From positions 2,728,001 to 2,792,000 of the forward strand of contig NZ_JAPENY010000001.1 of NCBI RefSeq assembly GCF_026341825.1: a stretch of DNA of 64,000 bases, written 5' to 3'. The notes beneath the pieces were generated by a model, which saw only the letters and a program-made list of their open reading frames with translations, was not told the DNA's origin and did not search any database. The translations under genes were made by a program, and so were the position numbers. Source of the DNA: Streptomyces sp. NBC_00620. GTDB taxonomy: Bacteria; Actinomycetota; Actinomycetes; Streptomycetales; Streptomycetaceae. Below are positions 7,977-17,150 of the stretch, piece after piece; the stretch's first letter is position 1, and every line of letters begins with the position of its first letter.

Positions 7977-10724
7977 ATGCCCCCCAACACCACCGCCTCT
8001 TCCGGCCAAAAGCCCGGCAAGTCCGGCAGGAAGAAGGGGCGCAAAGCCCGACTGTTCTTGATCGTCCTGGTTTTGGCCATCATCGGCGGCGTCGCCTTCG
8101 GCGGGTTCTGGACCGTCAGCACAGTGCGCGCTTCCTTCCCGCAAACCACGGGCGAGATCAAGCTCGACGGCCTGTCAGGACCCGTGGACGTCAAGCGGGA
8201 CAGCTACGGAATCCCGCAGATCTACGCCTCGTCCGACGAGGACCTCTTCATGGCGCAGGGCTTCGTCCAGGCGCAGGACCGGTTCTACGAGATGGACGTA
8301 CGCCGTCACATGACCTCGGGCAGGCTGTCCGAGATGTTCGGCTCCGGGACGGTCGATGACGACGAGTTCCTGCGCACCCTGGGCTGGGACCGGGTCGCGA
8401 AGGAGGAGTACGACACCAAACTGTCGGACTCCACGAAGAAGTACCTCCAGGCCTACGCCAAGGGAGTCAACGCCTACCTGAAGGGCAAGGACGGCAAGGA
8501 CATCTCCCTGGAGTACGCGGCCCTCGGCTTCGAGAACGACTACAAGCCCCAGGAGTGGACCCCGGTCGACTCGGTGGCCTGGCTCAAGGCGATGGCCTGG
8601 GACCTGCGCGGCAACATGGACGACGAGATCGACCGCTCCCTGATGACGAGCCGCCTGGGCCCGCAGCAGATCGCGGACCTGTACCCGGAGTACCCGTACA
8701 GCCGGAACCAGACGATCGTCCAGGAGGGCGAGTACGACAGCGCCACCCAGTCGTACGTCCAGGGCGGCAGCAGCACCACGACGGACTCCGCGGGCACCGG
8801 GCTCGCGGGCGACACCACGGCTCCCGCCGGCCTGGAGAGCCAGCTGTCGGGGCTCTACGACGTCCTCGACGACCTGCCGACGGCCGTCGGAGTGAACGGC
8901 AACGGCATCGGCTCCAACTCCTGGGTCGTCGACGGCGACCACACCATCACCGGCGAACCGCTGCTGGCCAACGACCCGCACCTGTCGCCCTCGCTGCCCT
9001 CGGTCTGGTACCAGATGGGCCTGCACTGCACCACCGTCTCCGCCACCTGCCAGTACGACGTCTCCGGCTACACGTTTGCCGGCATGCCCGGTGTGATCAT
9101 CGGCCACAACCAGGACATCGCCTGGGGCATGACCAACTCCGGCGTCGACGTCACCGACCTCTACCTGGAGAAGCTCACCGGCGACGGCTACCAGGTCGAC
9201 GGCAAGGTGAAGCCCTTCACGACCCGCAAGGAGACCATCAAGGTCGCGGGCGGCGACTCCAAGACGATCGTCGTCAGGGAGACCGACAACGGGCCCCTGG
9301 TGTCCGACCGCAACGACGAACTCGTCAAGGTCGGCGAGAAGGCCACCGTCGACTCCGCGGCGCCCGACCGCGGCGACGGCTACGGCATCTCGCTGCGCTG
9401 GACCGCGCTGGATCCGGGCAACTCCATGGACGCCGTCTTCGAGTTGGACAAGGCCTCCAACTGGACCGAGTTCCGTAACGCGTCCGCGTCCTTCGACGTG
9501 CCCTCGCAGAACCTGATCTACGCCGACACCAAGGGCAACATCGGCTACCAGCTGCCCGGCAAGATCCCCACGCGCGGGAAGGGCGACGGCTCGCTCCCGG
9601 CGCCCGGCTGGGACTCCAAGTACAACTGGACCGGCTACATCAAGCAGGCCGAGCTGCCCTACGAGTACAACCCGGACCGCGGCTACATCGTGACCGCCAA
9701 CCAGGCTGTCGTCGACAAGGACAAGTACCCCTACACGCTCACCACGGACTGGGGCTACGGAACGCGCAGTCAGCGGATCACCGACCTGATCGAGTCGAAG
9801 ATCAAGGACGGCGGCAAGATCTCGACCGAGGACATGCGCCAGATGCAGCTCGACAACAGCAGCGAGATCGCCAAGCTGCTGGTGCCCAAACTGCTCAAGA
9901 TCGACGTCGACGACCCTGACGTCCGCGAGGCGCAGAAGCTCCTGGAGGGCTGGGACTACACCCAGGACGCCGACTCCGCCGCTGCCGCCTACTTCAACTC
10001 GGTCTGGCGCAACATCCTCAAGCTCGCATTCGGCAACAAGCTGCCCAAGGAGCTGCGCGTCGAGGGCCAGTGCCTGAACGTGGCCCCGGTCGACACCACC
10101 GGTCCCGCCGACGAGGACCAGACGGTCCGCGAGTGCGGCCAGCGCGCCGCGGACAAGGCGCAGCCGGACGGCGGCGACCGCTGGTTCGAGGTGGTCCGCA
10201 ACATCATCGACGACGAGGACAGCGACTGGTGGAAGTCGCCCAAGACGCGCCTCGACAAGGCGACCGACACCCGTGACGAGCTGTTCGGGCGGGCTCTGAA
10301 GGACGCCCGCTGGGAGCTGACCGCCAAGCTCGGCAAGGACATCGACACCTGGAACTGGGGCCGGCTGCACCGCCTGTTCCTGAAGAACCAGACCCTGGGA
10401 ACCGAAGGCCCCGCCTACCTGCAGTACATGCTCAACCGCGGCCCCTGGAAGCTCAGCGGCGGCGAGGCGACGGTCAACGCGACCGGCTGGAACGCGGCGG
10501 GCGGCTACGGCGTGGTCTGGGTGCCGTCCATGCGGATGGTGGTCAACCTCGGTGACCTCGACAAGTCCAAGTGGATCAACCTCACCGGCGCCTCCGGGCA
10601 CGCCTACAGCGCCCACTACACCGACCAGACGGACATCTGGGCCGAGGGCCAACTGCTGGACTGGTCCTTCTCGAAGGAAGCGGTCGAGAAGGGGACGAGC
10701 GACACACTGGTCCTGAAACCGTGA
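7977..10724 (+). CDS. Penicillin acylase family (Ntn-hydrolase) protein
   Basis: A 915-aa precursor of the penicillin/AHL acylase family, which hydrolyses amide bonds after autocleavage into two chains. A basic N-terminus (KSGRKKGRKAR) and one TM helix (LFLIVLVLAIIGGVAFGGF) anchor it outside the membrane. The A chain has DVKRDSYGIPQIYASS. The catalytic Ser is Ser313 in GIGSNSWVV, which becomes the N-terminal residue of the B chain. A GHNQDIAWGMTNSGVDVTDLYLEK block follows, as in the family. The length fits the QuiP/actinobacterial subgroup. Substrate is unknown: lactone quenching, lipopeptide deacylation or penicillin hydrolysis are possible. A convergent terminator follows. Confidence 0.88.
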   Translation: MPPNTTASSGQKPGKSGRKKGRKARLFLIVLVLAIIGGVAFGGFWTVSTVRASFPQTTGEIKLDGLSGPVDVKRDSYGIPQIYASSDEDLFMAQGFVQAQDRFYEMDVRRHMTSGRLSEMFGSGTVDDDEFLRTLGWDRVAKEEYDTKLSDSTKKYLQAYAKGVNAYLKGKDGKDISLEYAALGFENDYKPQEWTPVDSVAWLKAMAWDLRGNMDDEIDRSLMTSRLGPQQIADLYPEYPYSRNQTIVQEGEYDSATQSYVQGGSSTTTDSAGTGLAGDTTAPAGLESQLSGLYDVLDDLPTAVGVNGNGIGSNSWVVDGDHTITGEPLLANDPHLSPSLPSVWYQMGLHCTTVSATCQYDVSGYTFAGMPGVIIGHNQDIAWGMTNSGVDVTDLYLEKLTGDGYQVDGKVKPFTTRKETIKVAGGDSKTIVVRETDNGPLVSDRNDELVKVGEKATVDSAAPDRGDGYGISLRWTALDPGNSMDAVFELDKASNWTEFRNASASFDVPSQNLIYADTKGNIGYQLPGKIPTRGKGDGSLPAPGWDSKYNWTGYIKQAELPYEYNPDRGYIVTANQAVVDKDKYPYTLTTDWGYGTRSQRITDLIESKIKDGGKISTEDMRQMQLDNSSEIAKLLVPKLLKIDVDDPDVREAQKLLEGWDYTQDADSAAAAYFNSVWRNILKLAFGNKLPKELRVEGQCLNVAPVDTTGPADEDQTVRECGQRAADKAQPDGGDRWFEVVRNIIDDEDSDWWKSPKTRLDKATDTRDELFGRALKDARWELTAKLGKDIDTWNWGRLHRLFLKNQTLGTEGPAYLQYMLNRGPWKLSGGEATVNATGWNAAGGYGVVWVPSMRMVVNLGDLDKSKWINLTGASGHAYSAHYTDQTDIWAEGQLLDWSFSKEAVEKGTSDTLVLKP

Positions 10725-10739
10725 CGCGCTGACCTGTCG

Positions 10740-10773
10740 AAAGGGCCCTCCACGCGCGCGTGGAGGGCCCTTT
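10740..10773. terminator. bidirectional terminator
   Basis: A 34-bp perfect palindrome (AAAGGGCCCTCCACGCG and complement) has A- and T-rich ends. It lies between the convergent acylase and cyclo-ligase genes. Confidence 0.85.
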
Positions 10774-10802
10774 CGCGTTGCCGGAGGCGCAGGTGGAAGA
10801 CC

Positions 10803-11417
10803 TCAGCGGAAGCGGCGTACGCCCGACGGGGTCACCACCGCGTGGACGGGCCGGTCGTGCGGCTCCTCGGGGACCCGCTCGACGACCTCGGAGTCGTACA
10901 GCAGCACCACCAGCGCGGGATCGGCCCCCGCGCGCTCCAGACGGGCCAGCACGCGGTCGTACGAGCCCCCGCCGCGCCCCAGGCGCATTCCGCGCGCGTC
11001 GACGGCGAGACCGGGCAGCAGGACCGCGTCGGCCTCCTGGACGGCCGCGGGCCCCAGTCGCTCGCCCGCCGGTTCCAAGAGGGCCATCTTTCCGCCGTGT
11101 TGGACCCGCGCGAGGGAGCTCACTCCGGCGTACGCCCCCCAGTCCAGGTCGTTGTCCGCCAGCAGCACCGGCAGCAGCACGCGCACGCCCCGCGCGTGGA
11201 GCGCGTCCAGGAGTGCGAGGGTGCCGGGCTCGCTCCCCACCGAGACGTACGCCGCCACTGTGCGCGCGTGCGCCAGCTCGGGCAGTTCCAGGGCGCGGGC
11301 GGCGAGAGCTGCGGTTGTCTCCCGCACGTCATCGTCTGTCAACCCGTTTCTCACCGTGAGGAATTCTCGCCGCAACGTTCTCTTGTCAGGCTCTGACTCG
11401 GACCCAACGTGACTCAC
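10803..11417 (-). CDS. 5-formyltetrahydrofolate cyclo-ligase
   Basis: A 204-aa enzyme converting 5-formyl-THF and ATP to 5,10-methenyl-THF, which salvages the storage folate. Family motifs are the N-terminal DKRTLRREFLTVRN, the VAAYVSVGSEPGT segment, and the C-terminal LLPGLAVDARGMRLGRGGGSYDRVL, the ATP/phosphate loop with G-R-G-GG-YDR. The GTG at 11417 follows AGGAGA at good spacing. It is divergent from galU, an arrangement shared with Mycobacterium (Rv0992c/galU). It is the first gene of the conserved block that runs to sepX. Confidence 0.9.
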   Translation of the reverse strand: MSHVGSESEPDKRTLRREFLTVRNGLTDDDVRETTAALAARALELPELAHARTVAAYVSVGSEPGTLALLDALHARGVRVLLPVLLADNDLDWGAYAGVSSLARVQHGGKMALLEPAGERLGPAAVQEADAVLLPGLAVDARGMRLGRGGGSYDRVLARLERAGADPALVVLLYDSEVVERVPEEPHDRPVHAVVTPSGVRRFR

Positions 11418-11497
11418 AGGTCTCTCCTGTAACTTCCTAATACGCTCATATGAGAGTGAATTAACCGGAGCTACAGATTCCGCACATAGCCACCGGA

Positions 11498-11503
11498 TAT
11501 GGT
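11498..11503 (+). promoter_or_regulatory. -10 element for galU, probably leaderless
   Basis: TATGGT lies 7 nt before the ATG at 11511, the geometry of a leaderless mRNA. The -35 is weak. Confidence 0.35.
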
Positions 11504-11510
11504 TGCGGGC

Positions 11511-12413
11511 ATGACTGAGTCGCACCCCAGGATCAGCAAGGCTGTCATCCCTGCAGCAGGCCTCGGTACCCGGTTCCTGCCGGCGACCAAAGCCACTCCC
11601 AAGGAGATGCTGCCGGTCGTCGACAAGCCGGCGATCCAGTACGTGGTCGAAGAGGCCGCGGCCGCGGGTCTTGACGACGTCCTGATGATCACCGGCCGCA
11701 ACAAGCGCCCCCTCGAGGACCACTTCGACCGCAACTACGAGCTCGAGTCGGCCCTCCAGAAGAAGGGCGACGCCGACCGGCTCGCCAGGGTCCAGGAGTC
11801 CAGCGACCTCGCCACCATGCACTACGTGCGCCAGGGCGACCCCAAGGGACTCGGCCACGCAGTCCTGTGCGCGGCCCCGCACGTCGGCCACGAGCCTTTC
11901 GCGGTGCTTCTCGGAGACGACCTGATCGACCCGCGCGACCCCTTGCTCTCGCGCATGGTCGAGGTCCAGGAGCAGCACGGCGGCAGCGTCATCGCGCTCA
12001 TGGAGGTCGCACCCGAGCAGATCCACCTCTACGGGTGTGCCGCCGTCGAGTCCACCGACGAAAGCGACCTGGTGAAGGTGACGGGCCTGGTCGAGAAGCC
12101 GGACCCGGCGGACGCGCCCAGCAACTACGCCATCATCGGGCGTTACGTCCTCGACCCGCACGTCTTCGACATACTGCGCAAGACCGAGCCGGGCCGCGGC
12201 GGCGAGATCCAGCTCACCGACGCCCTCCAGCAGCTCGCCACGGACGAGAAGGTCGGCGGCCCCGTGCACGGCGTCGTCTTCCGGGGCCGCCGCTATGACA
12301 CCGGTGACCGCGGCGACTACCTGCGTGCCATTGTCAGACTCGCATGCGAACGTGAAGACCTGGGCCCGGACTTCCGGACCTGGCTTCGCAGTTACGTAGC
12401 CGAGGAGATGTAG
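11511..12413 (+). CDS. galU: UTP--glucose-1-phosphate uridylyltransferase
   Basis: A 300-aa nucleotidyltransferase making UDP-glucose from UTP and glucose-1-phosphate for wall polymers, trehalose and glycosylation. Motifs are KAVIPAAGLGTRFLPATKATPKEMLPVVDKP split over the nucleotide loop, GLGHAVLCA, VLLGDDL, VEKP and the GRYDTGD-type RYDTGDRGDYL near the end. I prefer ATG 11511 because the similarity starts there. An in-frame ATG four codons earlier is possible. It overlaps the regulatory space of moeA: its last codons supply the GAGGAG site for that gene, so the two are probably translated together. Confidence 0.93.
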   Translation: MTESHPRISKAVIPAAGLGTRFLPATKATPKEMLPVVDKPAIQYVVEEAAAAGLDDVLMITGRNKRPLEDHFDRNYELESALQKKGDADRLARVQESSDLATMHYVRQGDPKGLGHAVLCAAPHVGHEPFAVLLGDDLIDPRDPLLSRMVEVQEQHGGSVIALMEVAPEQIHLYGCAAVESTDESDLVKVTGLVEKPDPADAPSNYAIIGRYVLDPHVFDILRKTEPGRGGEIQLTDALQQLATDEKVGGPVHGVVFRGRRYDTGDRGDYLRAIVRLACEREDLGPDFRTWLRSYVAEEM

Positions 12414-12418
12414 CGATT

Positions 12419-13741
12419 TTGAGCACCGCCGCGACCCGCGTCACCGGCCAGGACCACCTCTGGTCGGTGACCGAGCACCTGGAGGACATCCTCGCGACCG
12501 TTCGCCCCCTCGAACCCATCGAGCTGCAACTCCTCGACGCCCAGGGCTGCGTCCTGGTCGAGGACGTGACGGTGCCGGTCTCCCTGCCGCCGTTCCACAA
12601 CAGCTCGATGGACGGGTACGCGGTGCGGGTCGCGGATGTCGCGGGCGCGAGCGAGGAGTTCCCGGCCGCTCTGACGGTCGTCGGCGATGTCGCGGCGGGC
12701 CAGGCCGAGCTGCTCCACGTGGGCCCCGGCCAGGCCGCCCGCATCATGACGGGCGCCCCGATGCCTCCCGGCGCCGAGGCCGTCGTCCCCGTGGAGTGGA
12801 CCGACGGCGGCCTCGGCGAGGGCCCGGTCTCGGGGATGCGCGCCCACAGCGCGGACCCCGAGGGCGCCTACGGACAGGTGCAGGTCCACCGCCCGGCCGA
12901 GGCACGCGCGCATGTGCGCGCGAAAGGCAGCGATGTGAGGGCCGGCGACCGCGCCCTCGACGCGGGCACGGTCCTCGGCCCGCCGCAGATCGGCCTGCTC
13001 GCCGCGATCGGCCGCGGCACCGTACGCGTACGCCCGCGCCCGCGCGTGGTCGTGATGTCCACCGGCAGCGAACTCGTCCAGCCCGACGAGGAGTTGGGCC
13101 CCGGCCAGATCTACGACTCAAACAGCTTCGCCCTCTGCGCCGCCGCTCGCGACGCCGGAGCCATCGCCTACCGGGTGGGCGCGGTCGCCGACGACGCCGA
13201 GACCCTCCGCGCCACCATCGAGGACCAGCTCATCCGAGCGGACCTGGTGGTCACCACGGGCGGGGTGAGCGTCGGCGCGTACGACGTCGTCAAGGAAGCC
13301 CTCTCCTCCGTCGGCGACGAGGACGAGGAAGGCAGCGGCATCGAGTTCCGCAAGCTCGCCATGCAGCCCGGCAAACCCCAGGGCTTCGGCACCATCGGCC
13401 CCGACCACACCCCGCTGCTCGCCCTCCCGGGCAACCCCGTCTCCTCGTACGTCTCCTTCGAGCTCTTCGTACGCCCCGCGATCCGCACCCTGATGGGCCT
13501 GACGGACGTCCACCGCCCGACCGTCCGGGCAGCGCTCGCGACCGACAAGGCACTGACCTCGCCCGCGGGACGCCGGCAGTTCCTGCGCGGGAAGTACGCC
13601 GACGGCCGGGTGACGCCCGTCGGCGGCGCCGGATCCCACCTGGTCGCGGCCCTCGCACACGCCGACGCCCTCATCGTCGTCCCCGAGAACGACACCTCGG
13701 TCGAGCCCGGCACCGAGGTCGACGTGGTCCTGCTCGGCTGA
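12419..13741 (+). CDS. moeA: MoeA / gephyrin-like protein (probable Glp division protein)
   Basis: A 440-aa protein of the MoeA fold. Domains are MoeA_N (PPFHNSSMDGYAVR, the catalytic/Moco site with GDVAAGQ), the MoCF_biosynth domain (VVVMSTGSELV..GQIYDSN..VVTTGGVSVGAYD) and MoeA_C. The biochemical role is molybdenum insertion into molybdopterin. The position directly after galU, with a RimJ-type gene and SepX downstream, matches the Glp/GlpR locus of Corynebacterium. There this gephyrin-like protein binds FtsZ and the membrane receptor GlpR. A dual or purely divisome role is therefore likely. The start is TTG 12419 with GAGGAG inside galU. Confidence 0.88.
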   Translation: MSTAATRVTGQDHLWSVTEHLEDILATVRPLEPIELQLLDAQGCVLVEDVTVPVSLPPFHNSSMDGYAVRVADVAGASEEFPAALTVVGDVAAGQAELLHVGPGQAARIMTGAPMPPGAEAVVPVEWTDGGLGEGPVSGMRAHSADPEGAYGQVQVHRPAEARAHVRAKGSDVRAGDRALDAGTVLGPPQIGLLAAIGRGTVRVRPRPRVVVMSTGSELVQPDEELGPGQIYDSNSFALCAAARDAGAIAYRVGAVADDAETLRATIEDQLIRADLVVTTGGVSVGAYDVVKEALSSVGDEDEEGSGIEFRKLAMQPGKPQGFGTIGPDHTPLLALPGNPVSSYVSFELFVRPAIRTLMGLTDVHRPTVRAALATDKALTSPAGRRQFLRGKYADGRVTPVGGAGSHLVAALAHADALIVVPENDTSVEPGTEVDVVLLG

Positions 13742-13802
13742 GCGCCCCGAGTTGGCGGTACCGTGTCGCGCACAACAGGCCCGACCGGGAGCGCCGCAGC
13801 AC

Positions 13803-14315
13803 ATGACAGTTCCAGCCCGGGGGGAGACCCCCGGACCCCATGTACAGGACCGGCTGACGCACATCGACGAGGCGGGCGCCGCCCGCATGGTCGACGTGTC
13901 AGGCAAGGACGTGACCGCGCGCACCGCCCGTGCCAGCGGCCGTGTCCTGGTCTCACCGCGTGTGATCGAGCTGCTGCGCGGTGAGGGCGTCCCCAAGGGC
14001 GACGCCCTCGCGACCGCGCGCATCGCGGGCATCATGGGCGCCAAGCGCACGCCGGACCTGATCCCGCTGTGCCACCCGTTGTCGGTGTCGGGTGTCAAGC
14101 TTGATCTGTCGGTCACGGACGACGCCGTCGAGATCCTCGCCACCGTGAAGACCACGGACCGTACGGGCGTCGAGATGGAAGCCCTCACCGCGGTCACCGT
14201 GGCGGCCCTCACCGTGATCGACATGGTCAAGGCGGTCGACAAGGGAGCGGTCATCACGGACGTACGCGTGGAGGAGAAGACGGGCGGAAAGTCGGGCCAC
14301 TGGAGTCGGGCATGA
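13803..14315 (+). CDS. moaC: Cyclic pyranopterin monophosphate synthase MoaC
   Basis: A 170-aa enzyme of molybdopterin synthesis, acting after MoaA to form cyclic pyranopterin monophosphate. Key motifs are THIDEAGAARMVDVSGKDVTARTA, MGAKRTPDLIPLCHPL and VKTTDRTGVEMEALTAVTVAALTVIDMVKAVDKG, each given in part, with the catalytic Lys and Asp of the family. The N-terminal 14 residues derive from a GGGGAGA/CCCC repeat-like sequence. The ATG at 13803 follows GGGAG. Its TGA overlaps the ATG of mog (ATGA). MoaC and Mog are inserted between the Glp-type moeA and the RimJ/SepX pair. Confidence 0.93.
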   Translation: MTVPARGETPGPHVQDRLTHIDEAGAARMVDVSGKDVTARTARASGRVLVSPRVIELLRGEGVPKGDALATARIAGIMGAKRTPDLIPLCHPLSVSGVKLDLSVTDDAVEILATVKTTDRTGVEMEALTAVTVAALTVIDMVKAVDKGAVITDVRVEEKTGGKSGHWSRA

Positions 14316-14824
14316 CGGGACCGTCGTACCGTGCCCTTGTGGTCACCGCCTCCAACCGGGCCGCCGCGGGGGTCTACGAGGACAAGGGCGGACCCTTGAT
14401 CGCCGCGGGGCTGACCTCGTACGGCTTCGAGGTGGACGGTCCCCGGGTGGTGCCCGACGGTGACCCGGTCGAGGCCGCGCTGCGTGCCGGTGTCGATGCC
14501 GGGTACGACGTCATCGTCACCACCGGCGGCACCGGGATCTCGCCCACCGACAGGACCCCGGAGGCCACGCGTCGTGTTCTCGATCACGAGGTGCCGGGCA
14601 TTCCCGAGGCCATCAGGGCGTTCGGAAGAGAGAAGGTTCCGACGGCGGCGTTGTCCCGGGGGCTCGCCGGAGTCGCGGGACGGACACTGATCGTCAACCT
14701 GCCCGGTTCCTCCGGCGGGGTGAAGGACGGACTGGCCGTTCTGGAGCCTCTGCTGACTCACGCCGTCGACCAGATCCGCGGCGGCGACCACCCCAGACCC
14801 GGCGACACCGGGGGTGTGAGCTGA
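14312..14824 (+). CDS. mog: Molybdopterin adenylyltransferase (MogA/MoaB family)
   Basis: A 170-aa single-domain MoCF_biosynth protein that activates molybdopterin by adenylylation before metal insertion. Motifs are YRALVVTASNRAAAG, DVIVTTGGTGISPTDRTPEAT and LPGSSGGVKDGLAVLEPLL, the nucleotide and pterin sites. It overlaps moaC by 4 nt, so the two are translationally coupled. Together with the upstream moeA it completes the late steps of cofactor assembly. The acetyltransferase gene follows without a gap. Confidence 0.9.
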   Translation: MTGPSYRALVVTASNRAAAGVYEDKGGPLIAAGLTSYGFEVDGPRVVPDGDPVEAALRAGVDAGYDVIVTTGGTGISPTDRTPEATRRVLDHEVPGIPEAIRAFGREKVPTAALSRGLAGVAGRTLIVNLPGSSGGVKDGLAVLEPLLTHAVDQIRGGDHPRPGDTGGVS

Positions 14825-14850
14825 ACAGCCCATCCTGGCCCGTCGAGCTG

Positions 14851-15555
14851 GTGGACGGCGATGTCGTCCTCCGGCCGATAAAGGTGCGCGACCAGCGGGT
14901 CTGGCGCGAGGTCAACCGGCGCAACCGGGACTGGCTGCGGCCCTGGGAGGCGACCATTCCGCCGCCCACGCCCAGTGGTCCGATCGCGCACCGGCCGACC
15001 TACCGTCAGATGGTCAGGCACCTGCGCGCCGAGGCGAACGCGGGACGGATGCTGCCCTTCGTCATCGAGTACCAGGGGCGGCTCGTCGGGCAGCTGACGG
15101 TCGCCGGGATCACCTGGGGCTCGATGTGCTCCGGGCACATCGGCTACTGGGTGGACCAGTCGGTGGCGGGGCGCGGAGTGATGCCGACGGCCGTGGCGCT
15201 CGTGACCGACCACTGCTTCCGGACCGTCGGACTGCACCGCATCGAAGTCTGTATTCGCCCCGAGAACGGGCCCAGTCGCAGGGTCGTGGAGAAACTCGGA
15301 TTCCGCGAGGAAGGACTTCGTCCACGTTATCTTCACATCGACGGAGCCTGGCGCGACCATCTTGTCTTCGCACTCACCGCCGAAGAGGTACCGGAGGGGT
15401 TGCTCGGGCGCTGGCAACGGGCGCGCGCGGAGCGGGCGCGCTCCGAACAGGCGCGATTGGACCAGACCAGGCCGGGTCAGATGGGGCACGAACAGGTGCG
15501 ACCCGGGCAGACGGGCGCGCAGAACCCGAGTAAGCCCGGCAACGCGAGCAAATGA
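14851..15555 (+). CDS. GNAT N-acetyltransferase, RimJ/RimL type
   Basis: A 234-aa acetyltransferase. The RimJ-like core runs from DVVLRPIKVRDQRVWREVNRR through HIGYWVDQSVAGRGVMPTAV, whose GRG is the acetyl-CoA loop, to LHRIEVCIRPENGPSRRVVE and LGFREEGLRPRYLHIDGAWRDH. The last 50 residues are charged and low-complexity (RARAERARSEQARLDQ). The frame is open upstream to a CTG at 14821 that overlaps the mog stop, so ten more residues are possible. The RimJ gene between moeA and the SepX/GlpR gene is also conserved in Corynebacterium and Mycobacterium (Rv0995). Its substrate is unknown. Confidence 0.85.
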   Translation: MDGDVVLRPIKVRDQRVWREVNRRNRDWLRPWEATIPPPTPSGPIAHRPTYRQMVRHLRAEANAGRMLPFVIEYQGRLVGQLTVAGITWGSMCSGHIGYWVDQSVAGRGVMPTAVALVTDHCFRTVGLHRIEVCIRPENGPSRRVVEKLGFREEGLRPRYLHIDGAWRDHLVFALTAEEVPEGLLGRWQRARAERARSEQARLDQTRPGQMGHEQVRPGQTGAQNPSKPGNASK

Positions 15556-15728
15556 AATGGGTGTTCGAAATTGATCGCTCGGCGATCGTCTCCGGGCATT
15601 AAATTCGCGGTCCCGGCGGCCTGTTGATCGCATCGGTCACAAAAAAAGCTCGAAATATCAGCCAGATCGTGCGACACACCGGCTCAATTGGCAGATGGCC
15701 TCACGCAAACCCCTCTACCGTGTGAGGC

Positions 15729-17075
15729 GTGAGCAGCAGCGGCCTCATCTACGCAGTCATCGTCGGGGCCTGGGCCGCCTACTTGGTGCCGATGTGGCTC
15801 CGTAGGCAGGACGAGCTGAACGAAGCCCGTCCGACGGAACGCTTCAGCACCGCCATCCGGCTGCTGTCCGGACGGGCGGGCATGGAGCGCCGATACGCCA
15901 AGGACCTGCGGGCGCGCTCCACCGAAGAGGGGGAGCCCAGCGCCGATCCGGACGGTGTCACCGACTCGGTGGACGTCCGGTCCTTCGCCATGCCCCCGGC
16001 CCAGTCGCAGGCGCCGGCCCAACAGCGGCCGCAGGCGCACGCGCAGGCCCGGTCCCGACCGCAGGTGCGGGAGCGGGTTCAGGGGCAGCCGCCGGCTCAG
16101 CCGAAGGCGGATTCGGCGTCGCAGGGCGCGGGCAGACCGGACGCCCAGCACGGGGCACCGGCGCACGCGGCGCAGGCACCGGCGCGCACGGCGCACTCGG
16201 CGCAGGCCGCCCCCAGACCCGTACCGAAGCAGTCGGCCAGGCCCAAGTCCGAGCCGGAGCCCAAGTCCGCGGCCCGGCAGACGCCTGCGGCGCGGCGCGC
16301 TTCCTCGGCGGAGGCCGCGGCGCGCGCCCGGCGCTCGAAGGTGCTCGCGCGCCGGCGGCGTACGACGGTGATGCTCTTCATCGCTTTCACGCTCGGCGCG
16401 ATCGTGGCGGCCGTCGGGGGGCTCGCGCTCCTGTGGGCGCCCGGCGTACCGGCCGTGATGCTGAGCGGGTACATCGTGTATCTGCGCACCCACGAGCGGC
16501 GCCGCTTCACCTACACGATGGACCGGCGCCGGGCCGAGGCCGCGGCGCAGCGGCTGCGGGAACGGCAGCCGCGACGGCGGCCGGCCGTCGACCCCGGGGC
16601 CGACGAGCCGGACGAGGGACCGGAGCCGGCGACCGACCCCGGTCTCTCCGCGCTCGCGGCCGACCGCCGCGCGCTCGTCGAGCAGACCGACCACGCGGAG
16701 TGGGTCGACCAGCAGCGCGAGCGCCAGCGGGGCCCCGGCCGGGGTGACAGCTGGGACCCGGTGCCGGTTCCGCTGCCGACCTATGTGACCGCGCCGGTCG
16801 CGCCCCGGGCCACGTCCAGCGTCGACCTGGGGGCGCCGGACGCGTGGAGTTCCGCGCGGTCCAGCGCCGTCGAGCCGAGCGCGCCGGAGGCGGAGCGCGT
16901 CGCCGAGGAGCAGTGCGAGGACGACGCGGATGGCGACGCCGCGGACTGCGCCGACGGCGACGGTCGCAGCGACGCCCGTCGCGCCGCGTCCGCCCGGCGC
17001 GCCCGCGAGCGTGGCCGCACCCCGTTGTTCGACCAGTACGAGGACGGGGACCGGCCGCGCGCGGCCAACGAGTGA
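15729..17075 (+). CDS. sepX: SepX/GlpR-like divisome membrane protein
   Basis: A 448-aa membrane protein. An N-terminal TM helix with the signature LIYAVIVGAWAAYLVPMWLR starts it. A long Gln/Ala/Pro-rich cytoplasmic linker (about residues 90-200) is followed by a hairpin of two TM helices near 213-260, and then a charged C-terminal region. This layout and the locus match SepX of Streptomyces, needed for division and sporulation, and GlpR of Corynebacterium, the membrane receptor of the MoeA-like Glp. The identification rests on layout, the VPMWLRR motif and synteny. The GTG start has no strong Shine-Dalgarno sequence. A short hairpin at 17104 may terminate it. Confidence 0.75.
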   Translation: MSSSGLIYAVIVGAWAAYLVPMWLRRQDELNEARPTERFSTAIRLLSGRAGMERRYAKDLRARSTEEGEPSADPDGVTDSVDVRSFAMPPAQSQAPAQQRPQAHAQARSRPQVRERVQGQPPAQPKADSASQGAGRPDAQHGAPAHAAQAPARTAHSAQAAPRPVPKQSARPKSEPEPKSAARQTPAARRASSAEAAARARRSKVLARRRRTTVMLFIAFTLGAIVAAVGGLALLWAPGVPAVMLSGYIVYLRTHERRRFTYTMDRRRAEAAAQRLRERQPRRRPAVDPGADEPDEGPEPATDPGLSALAADRRALVEQTDHAEWVDQQRERQRGPGRGDSWDPVPVPLPTYVTAPVAPRATSSVDLGAPDAWSSARSSAVEPSAPEAERVAEEQCEDDADGDAADCADGDGRSDARRAASARRARERGRTPLFDQYEDGDRPRAANE

Positions 17076-17103
17076 CGGTGCCGTGACGGGCACTCGGGGC
17101 CAC

Positions 17104-17117
17104 TGGCTGACCAGCCA
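17104..17117 (+). terminator. short hairpin after sepX
   Basis: TGGCTG-AC-CAGCCA lies 29 bp past the sepX stop and before the tRNA promoter. Confidence 0.4.
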
Positions 17118-17150
17118 GGAACGGATTTCCGGGCACCCTGATGGGGATGC

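Noticed and set aside
8175..10652. 825-codon open frame antisense to the acylase gene
   Set aside because: It mirrors the high-GC third positions of the acylase gene. It has no motif, and its composition is typical of shadow frames. Similar long frames opposite the MMPL gene (29846-31855) and the PBP genes were rejected for the same reason.
13803..13850. MoaC start further upstream at 13752
   Set aside because: The extension is unsupported by family alignment, while GGGAG fits the ATG at 13803.
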